Below, one piece after another: positions 6,335 through 10,912 of a stretch of DNA of 10,912 nt. This stretch comes from Nitrospirota bacterium (GTDB lineage Bacteria; Nitrospirota; Nitrospiria; Nitrospirales; Nitrospiraceae). Within the stretch, counting starts at the first letter, position 1. Each line of letters starts with the position of its first letter. The DNA lies in the NCBI GenBank assembly GCA_020028195.1, contig JAHWYE010000079.1, positions 1-10,912 of the forward strand, given 5' to 3'. A program made the translations under genes and the position numbers. The notes under the pieces are model-generated. The model was not told the origin of the DNA, did not search any database, and was given only the letters and a program-made list of their open reading frames with translations.

Positions 6335-7240
6335 TCAGGCGGGCTTTTGTTCGGCCCTGCGTTTTTCCACCACGCGGATAATCGAATCCACCGGCACCAG
6401 ATGGCGTGACACACCCAGGTCTTTGGGTGGGACACCCATGGCCAGCCCCAACAACTGAGGCAGATGCAGGATCGGGAGATCGAGCTGTGCCTTGACGGCT
6501 CGGCCTGCCCGATCCTGATAGATGTCCAGGCTCATGTGGCAGAGCGGGCAAGGGGTGACCATGAAGTCAGCCCCTTCATCCTTAGCCTCCTTCATATTCG
6601 TCCCGGCCATGGCAACCGCGATCGCTTCCTTTTCGAGGATGATCGGAAAGCCGCAGCACTTCGTGCGCCCGGCATAGGCTACGGGCTCGCCGCCGACCGT
6701 TTTGATGACCTTCTCCAGCGAGGTGGGATTCTCAGGGTCATCGAACCCAAGATCCCAAGAGGGCCGCAGGATGTAGCAGCCGTAGAACGGCGCGATCCGA
6801 AAGTCCTGCATCGGGATGCGGACCTGCTGCCCGAGACGGTGAAGTCCAACCTCGCGCACAACGATCCAGAGCAGGTGTTTCACCTGGACTGTCCCTCGAT
6901 AGGCGATACCGTCGCGGGCCAGCACCTGGTTGATCCGCTCCAGCAAGCCAGGCTCGGTCTTCAAACGTTTGTTCGCCGCTCCCATGACACCCTGGCAGGT
7001 TCCGCAGATCGTCATCACGTCTAAGCCAAGCTCCTCGGCCTGTGCGAATGTCCTGGCGTTCAGCGCGAGTGCCACGTCCGGGTCTGCCTCGCTGATGACA
7101 CCGGCTCCACAACAGGAAGCTGCAGTCAACTCCACGACCTCAATACCGAGCCGGCCGATGATCGCCATCGTGGACTGGTGCAGTTCCGGCGTGGCCCCCT
7201 TCGCCGCGCATCCTGGATAGAGAGCATATTTCAATGGCAT
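6335..7240 (-). CDS. HdrB-like CCG-domain iron-sulfur protein
   Basis: This 301-residue soluble protein resembles heterodisulfide reductase subunit B. It contains two complete CCG motifs: C11, C43-C44 (SCCGAG), C79 and C82 (CGTC), then C155 (FYGC), C195-C196 (KCCGFP), C231 and C234 (CPLC). In HdrB each such motif binds a noncubane [4Fe-4S] cluster where disulfides are reduced. In bacteria, relatives serve in Hdr-like complexes, in non-classical succinate dehydrogenases (SdhE type) and in lactate or glycolate oxidases. No HdrA, HdrC or dehydrogenase subunit is adjacent; its only operon partner here is the cupin, so the complex it belongs to cannot be named. The start ATG at 7240-7238 has a modest GAGGTG site a few bases upstream. 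Length and cysteine set are complete, so it should be functional. Confidence 0.88.
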   Translation of the reverse strand: MPLKYALYPGCAAKGATPELHQSTMAIIGRLGIEVVELTAASCCGAGVISEADPDVALALNARTFAQAEELGLDVMTICGTCQGVMGAANKRLKTEPGLLERINQVLARDGIAYRGTVQVKHLLWIVVREVGLHRLGQQVRIPMQDFRIAPFYGCYILRPSWDLGFDDPENPTSLEKVIKTVGGEPVAYAGRTKCCGFPIILEKEAIAVAMAGTNMKEAKDEGADFMVTPCPLCHMSLDIYQDRAGRAVKAQLDLPILHLPQLLGLAMGVPPKDLGVSRHLVPVDSIIRVVEKRRAEQKPA

Positions 7241-7535
7241 TCACACCTCACACATCCGCATCGATCGGTTCTGAGGATTCTAACCTGTTTCGCATACGAA
7301 TTAACATAAGCATGCTGTACTCCACTTCATGAAGTATAGCGATGGTCATATCGGAAGTCACCGTAAACGTGATGCTGGCAGGCCGGCGGCGTACCAGCCT
7401 CGGCCGATGAGGATACAGAACCGGGATGCGCCGACTAATTTGGTTTCTTCCGCGGAGCTTCCTAGTATACAATTGCCCCTCGGTTTCGTCGTCTTACTGA
7501 CCGCCCTGGAGAGCGGGTCATCGGAGGGGTACTTC
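7241..7535. promoter_or_regulatory. Divergent intergenic region between hdrB-like gene and egtB
   Basis: This 295-base, partly AT-rich stretch should hold both divergent promoters. For the minus-strand hdrB-like gene a possible -10 reads TAGAAT (7277-7282 on the complement), with a poor -35 TTAATT (7299-7304) 16 bases upstream. A perfect 12-base palindrome ACTTCATGAAGT lies at 7324-7335. For egtB, TATACAAT at 7466-7473 is a good -10-like sequence without a convincing -35. GGAGGGG (7523-7529) is the egtB ribosome site. The egtB frame is open upstream to 7329, but the extra 69 residues are low-complexity and not like the family. No RNA gene was recognised. Confidence 0.45.
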
Positions 7536-8747
7536 ATGGAGTCACGAACCGATCTGGTCCGGACACTCATGGAGGCTCGTGCCTGCACCGATGCGTTATT
7601 TGCGATGGTCCGGCCCGACTCGTTCTACGAACGGCCCATCCCGGAACGCCACCGCATCATTTTCTATCTCGGACATCTCGAAGCATTTGATTGGAATCTG
7701 ATCGGTCACCATGGGTTCAGCCTGACCTCTTGCAACCACGAGTTTGACCGGCTGTTCGCGTTCGGGATCGATCCCCTGCCTGGACAGTTGCCGAGTGACC
7801 GCTCGTCAGACTGGCCATCGGTGGCGGAGGTGCAGCGGTATAACAAGGCGATCCGTCAGGGGCTCGACGCGGTGCTGGAGGAAACAGCGGAGCAGTCCCT
7901 TCATGTCGCCCTTGAGCATCGGCTGATGCATGCCGAGACCTTCTCCTACATCCTTCACAACCTGTCACGAGACCGGAAAGTGGCCGGCCCGGCGAGTCCG
8001 CCATGTTCTGGTCCTGCGCCTGTGCATACCATGATTGACATACCAAGCGGGACTGCGACCTTGGGCCGTACACGCCAGGCAGGATTTGGGTGGGATAATG
8101 AATTCGACGCCCATGTGGTGACCGTGCCGGGGTTGGCAATCAGCAAATACAAAGTCACCAATCAGCAATACCTTGAATTCGTCCGTGCCGGTGCCGATCC
8201 ACCGCACTTTTGGGCCAAACGGGGCGATCGGTGGTTCTGGCGCACGATGGCGGAGGAAATTCCGCTGCCGCCCGACTGGCCGGTCTATGTGCCCTACGAG
8301 CAGGCCCGGGCCTATGCCGCATGGGTGGGCAAGGCCCTCCCGACTGAGGCGCAGTATCATCGTGCAGCCTACGGAACGTCCAACGGGGAGGAACGGCCAT
8401 ACCCCTGGGGCGAGGAGTTCCCTGATGGGCGTCGGGGCAACTTCGGTTTGCAACGCTGGGACCCCCTCCCCGTCACCGCGACTCCACTGGGAGACAGCGC
8501 GTTCGGGGTTTCTCAACTGGCGGGCAACGGGTGGGAGTGGACCGCGACGGTCTTCCATTCATTTCACGGGTTCGAGCCGTTTCCCTTTTATCCCGGGTAT
8601 TCGGTACCCTTCTTTGATGGTGCCCACTATGTTCTGAAGGGAGCCTCACCGGGTACGGCAGTGCGCCTGTTGCGCCGGTCGTTTCGCAACTGGTTCAGGC
8701 CAGGGTATCCCTATGTCTATGCCGGATTTCGGTGCGTTGAGAACTGA
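7536..8747 (+). CDS. egtB: EgtB-type hercynine sulfoxide synthase (iron-dependent)
   Basis: EgtB is a mononuclear iron enzyme that joins oxygen, hercynine and a thiol (gamma-glutamylcysteine or cysteine) to form the sulfoxide precursor of ergothioneine. The 403-residue protein has an N-terminal DinB-like four-helix domain (about 1-145) and a C-terminal formylglycine-generating-enzyme fold (about 155-403) with QLAGNGWEWTATVF, RRSFRNWFRPG and YAGFRC. The iron-binding HX3HXE motif is present as H128, H132 and E134, and H47 (FYLGHLEAFDWN) is the likely third histidine. The start at 7536 has GGAGGGG six bases upstream. No egtA or egtC is visible, so whether cysteine or gamma-glutamylcysteine is the donor cannot be told; known type II EgtBs use cysteine directly. 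A selenoneine synthase (SenA) or OvoA-like role is less likely given the adjacent egtD and no senB in view. Its end overlaps egtD by 35 bases. Confidence 0.85.
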   Translation: MESRTDLVRTLMEARACTDALFAMVRPDSFYERPIPERHRIIFYLGHLEAFDWNLIGHHGFSLTSCNHEFDRLFAFGIDPLPGQLPSDRSSDWPSVAEVQRYNKAIRQGLDAVLEETAEQSLHVALEHRLMHAETFSYILHNLSRDRKVAGPASPPCSGPAPVHTMIDIPSGTATLGRTRQAGFGWDNEFDAHVVTVPGLAISKYKVTNQQYLEFVRAGADPPHFWAKRGDRWFWRTMAEEIPLPPDWPVYVPYEQARAYAAWVGKALPTEAQYHRAAYGTSNGEERPYPWGEEFPDGRRGNFGLQRWDPLPVTATPLGDSAFGVSQLAGNGWEWTATVFHSFHGFEPFPFYPGYSVPFFDGAHYVLKGASPGTAVRLLRRSFRNWFRPGYPYVYAGFRCVEN

Positions 8748-9744
8748 CGGCCTGTCCGCGCGGCTCCAGGGTTTGCCGACTCACGAGGAGGTGTTTGCCC
8801 GGGCCGTTCGAGAGGGCCTGAGCAAACCCGGTCAGAAGGAATTGCCTTCCATCTATCTCTACGATGAGATCGGAACCGCGCTCTTTGAAACGATCACTCT
8901 GTTGCCGGAATACGGGCTCACGCGTGCGGACGAACGTCTCTTGCGACGGTACGCCCCGACCATCCTCGAGCACCTGCCTCCGCCGGTTGTTGTGGCGGAA
9001 CTCGGCAGTGGGAGCGGCGGCAAGACGCGGTGGATTCTGGAAGCCCTCGCGCGACGAGAACCGGTCGTCTATTATCCCATTGATATGTCTCCGTCGGCTT
9101 TGGCCAAGTGTCAGCACACGCTCTCCAGCCTGGGGTCGGTCAGTGTCGTGGGGCTAGAGAAATCCTATCTGGATGGCCTGAGCGAAGTGGCCGCCCGTCG
9201 CCGGATGGGCGAGACACTGCTGGTGCTGTTTCTGGGGAGCACGGTCGGCAACTTCGATCGCGCTGCAGCCGAGCGTTTCCTGTGCGAGATCCGGCAGCGG
9301 TTGTTGCCCGGCGATGCGCTGATGCTTGGCACCGACCTGGAGAAACTGGTGTCCGACCTCCTGCAGGCCTACGACGATCCAGCCGGTGTCACTGCGGCGT
9401 TCAACCTCAATCTGCTGGCCCGCATCAATCGAGAGCTCGGCGCGGACTTTGTGCTGCACAACTTCGCGCACGAGGTCCGATACGACGCAGACGAGCGTCG
9501 CATCGAGATGCATCTTCGCTCGAAGCAGAAGCAGACTGTCAGGGTTCCGGCCGCGGACTTCACCTGCACGTTGCAAACCGGTGAAACCATCTGGACCGAG
9601 GCCTGCCATAAATACGTGGTCGAAGAGATCCCCGGTATGGCTCGGCGCACGGGTTTTGTGTGCGAGGCGCAATGGGTGGACGGCGAATGGCCCTTTGCCG
9701 AGAACCTGTGGCTCGCCAGGCCAAGCTCAACCTCGACTCCGTGA
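8713..9744 (+). CDS. egtD: L-histidine N-alpha-methyltransferase EgtD
   Basis: EgtD transfers three methyl groups from S-adenosylmethionine to the histidine amino group, giving hercynine, the substrate of EgtB. The 343-residue protein shows the whole family pattern: IYLYDEIGTALFETIT, LPEYGLTRADE, the SAM-binding loop VAELGSGSGGKTR (about 94-106), FLGSTVGNF (N180), AYDDPAGVTAAFN (Y220), RRIEMHLRS (M266) and ETIWTEACHKY. Counterparts of most mycobacterial histidine-binding residues can be found. The exception is the Ser two residues after the key Glu (E296), which is Cys298 here. The ATG at 8713 lies inside egtB, giving a 35-base overlap; a second ATG at 8719 or TTG at 8737 could also serve. 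The stop TGA overlaps the GTG start of the ABC ATPase, so translation of the whole operon is probably coupled. Confidence 0.95.
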   Translation: MSMPDFGALRTDGLSARLQGLPTHEEVFARAVREGLSKPGQKELPSIYLYDEIGTALFETITLLPEYGLTRADERLLRRYAPTILEHLPPPVVVAELGSGSGGKTRWILEALARREPVVYYPIDMSPSALAKCQHTLSSLGSVSVVGLEKSYLDGLSEVAARRRMGETLLVLFLGSTVGNFDRAAAERFLCEIRQRLLPGDALMLGTDLEKLVSDLLQAYDDPAGVTAAFNLNLLARINRELGADFVLHNFAHEVRYDADERRIEMHLRSKQKQTVRVPAADFTCTLQTGETIWTEACHKYVVEEIPGMARRTGFVCEAQWVDGEWPFAENLWLARPSSTSTP

Positions 9745-10496
9745 CTCCGCCAGCGAACCCACTAGTCTCCTTTCGAAACGTCTTCTACCGCCTCGGCCGG
9801 CAAGACATCCTTCGCAACCTGTCGTTTGACGTCGAAGCAGGCGAGACTCTGGTCCTGCTTGGGCGCAGTGGTTCAGGCAAAACCACCGTCCTCAAGCTGG
9901 TCAACGGATTGCTGCTGCCGAGCGAGGGAGAAGTGCTGGTGGAGGGAAGGCCCACCACAGCGTGGAATTCCATCAGGCTCAAACGCCGCATCGGGTACGT
10001 GATCCAGGAAGCGGGACTGTTCCCGCACCTGACGGTCGCGGCCAACGTTGGCTTGGTCCCACGATTGGAAAGCTGGCCGCAGCAGGACATCGATCGGCGC
10101 GTCGTTGGATTACTTACTCAGGTCGAGCTGCCCCCGGCCGAGTTTGCCCACCGCTACCCCCGGGAGCTGTCTGGCGGCCAACGCCAACGGGTCGGTGTCG
10201 CCCGTGCGTTAGCGGCGGATCCTCCCTTGCTGCTATTTGATGAGCCGTTCGGCGCGCTGGACCCGATGACCCGCATGGAGCTGCAGCGCCAGTTCCTTGC
10301 CATGCGACAGAACCTCGGCAAGACCGCAATTTTCGTGACGCACGATGTGCGTGAGGCGCTGCTCCTCGCGACGCGCGTCGGCCTGGTGCACCAGGGGCGC
10401 TTGGAAGTCCTGACCACGCCCTCGGAATTTTTGCTGGCGCAGGGCGACGAGGTGCGAGCCGTTCTGTCTTGTCTCGATACCAAGGGTAATGTCTGA
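9741..10496 (+). CDS. ABC transporter ATPase, OpuCA/EgtV type
   Basis: This is the cytoplasmic ATPase of an importer-class ABC system of the quaternary-amine (glycine betaine/carnitine/choline) family. The 251 residues contain Walker A GRSGSGKTT (41-49), Q-loop VIQEAGLFPHLT with Q89, signature LSGGQRQR (143-150), Walker B LLLFDEP (163-169, catalytic E168) and the H-loop with H201. It lacks the tandem CBS domains that lengthen OpuCA/ProV-type ATPases and sense ionic strength, which argues against a purely osmotic role. The GTG at 9741 overlaps the egtD stop in GTGA; an ATG at 9660 would overlap egtD by 85 bases and add residues unlike the family. The permease start overlaps its stop in ATGA-like TGATG. 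The position directly after egtBD suggests transport of ergothioneine or a related betaine, as known for EgtUV. The substrate is inferred from context. Confidence 0.88.
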   Translation: MTPPANPLVSFRNVFYRLGRQDILRNLSFDVEAGETLVLLGRSGSGKTTVLKLVNGLLLPSEGEVLVEGRPTTAWNSIRLKRRIGYVIQEAGLFPHLTVAANVGLVPRLESWPQQDIDRRVVGLLTQVELPPAEFAHRYPRELSGGQRQRVGVARALAADPPLLLFDEPFGALDPMTRMELQRQFLAMRQNLGKTAIFVTHDVREALLLATRVGLVHQGRLEVLTTPSEFLLAQGDEVRAVLSCLDTKGNV

Positions 10497-10912
10497 TGCA
10501 GTCTGGCTTGATGGGCGAACTTCTGGAGTTGACCCTGGAACATGTGGGGCTTGTCTCGGTGGCCATGGCGATCGCGACGGCGATGGCTATTCCGGCCGGC
10601 ATCCTGCTCACCAGACGTGAAGCACTGCGGCGGTGGGTGTTGGGCTTTGCCAATGTCATGCAGACCGTGCCGAGCCTAGCCCTCTTCGGGTTTTTGATTC
10701 CTCTTCCCTTCATCGGTGGGATCGGCAAGCATACGGCCATCGTTGCACTCGTGCTCTATGCCCTCTTGCCCATCTTGCAGAACACCTTGGCAGGCATTCT
10801 GGGTGTGGATCGCGCGGTCCGCGAGTCGGCCATCGCCATGGGCATGACCGGGCGCCAACTCCTCTGGCTGGTGGAACTGCCACTCGCAGCAAGGACGATT
10901 CTTGCCGGTGTG
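10496..10912 (+). CDS. ABC transporter permease, OpuCB/EgtU type (partial)
   Basis: The ATG at 10496 overlaps the ATPase stop (TGATG). The frame stays open for 139 codons to the right edge, so the 3' part is outside the window. The protein begins with a short soluble stretch, then a hydrophobic helix (VSVAMAIATAMAIPAGILL), followed by ANVMQTVPSLALFGFLIP and AIVALVLYALLPILQNTLAG. This order is typical of OpuCB/ProW-like permeases. The cytoplasmic coupling loop (EAA motif) reads RESAIAMGMTGRQLLWLVEL and would dock on the ATPase. In EgtU and several OpuC-like proteins this membrane domain is fused to a substrate-binding domain; whether that holds here depends on sequence beyond 10912. Confidence 0.88.
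   Translation, partial: MQSGLMGELLELTLEHVGLVSVAMAIATAMAIPAGILLTRREALRRWVLGFANVMQTVPSLALFGFLIPLPFIGGIGKHTAIVALVLYALLPILQNTLAGILGVDRAVRESAIAMGMTGRQLLWLVELPLAARTILAGV

Noticed and set aside
7329..7535. N-terminal extension of EgtB by 69 residues
   Set aside because: The extension has no family resemblance and no ribosome site, and it spans promoter-like sequence; GGAGGGG six bases before the ATG at 7536 fixes the start there.
7536..8747. Selenoneine synthase (SenA) or ovothiol synthase (OvoA) instead of EgtB
   Set aside because: egtD overlaps it directly, there is no C-terminal methyltransferase domain as in OvoA, and no senB or senC lies in view. Sequence alone cannot exclude SenA fully.
1..10912. 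CRISPR arrays, tRNA or rRNA genes, insertion sequences, toxin-antitoxin or phage defence genes
   Set aside because: I looked for spaced direct repeats, cloverleaf or rRNA signatures and transposase or defence motifs and saw none.

Overview
The window looks like a chromosomal segment of a moderately GC-rich (about 60%) Gram-negative bacterium. It encodes Sec signal peptides, a lipoprotein with a lipobox, an outer-membrane beta-barrel ending in Phe and a periplasmic c-type heme protein. The gene mix (copper nitrite reductase, Crp/Fnr regulator, HdrB-like protein, Tll0287-like heme protein, human-type transketolase) fits Nitrospira (Nitrospirota). That assignment rests on recalled gene content only and is moderately confident.

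Layout. (1) Positions 1 to about 300 hold, on the minus strand, an internal fragment of a NuoG-like complex I subunit. It is abruptly joined to a plus-strand transketolase that has lost its first ~170 residues, and GC content jumps at the joint, so this is a rearrangement or an assembly chimera. (2) A Crp/Fnr-type regulator follows, then a nirK-like copper nitrite reductase. The nirK promoter has a perfect FNR-like palindrome centred where a class II activator would sit. A strong intrinsic terminator ends this unit. (3) A plus-strand envelope cassette comes next: a beta-barrel protein broken by an apparent frameshift, an orphan family-3 solute-binding lipoprotein overlapping it, and a monoheme Tll0287-like (DUF3365) protein. 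(4) A minus-strand pair, an HdrB-like CCG-domain protein and a small cupin, converges on the heme protein with only 2 bases between the stop codons. (5) After a 295-base divergent intergenic region comes a tightly overlapping plus-strand operon: egtB, egtD, an ABC ATPase and a permease cut off by the right edge.

How it works together. EgtD trimethylates histidine to hercynine and EgtB attaches sulfur, so the last block is the core of ergothioneine synthesis. The attached ABC transporter is of the OpuC/EgtUV type, and its coupling to egtBD suggests that it moves ergothioneine or a precursor. NirK would reduce nitrite to nitric oxide in the periplasm, probably under control of a Crp/Fnr-family activator, possibly the one next door. 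The barrel, lipoprotein and heme protein cassette has no function I can name and is the least explained part of the window.
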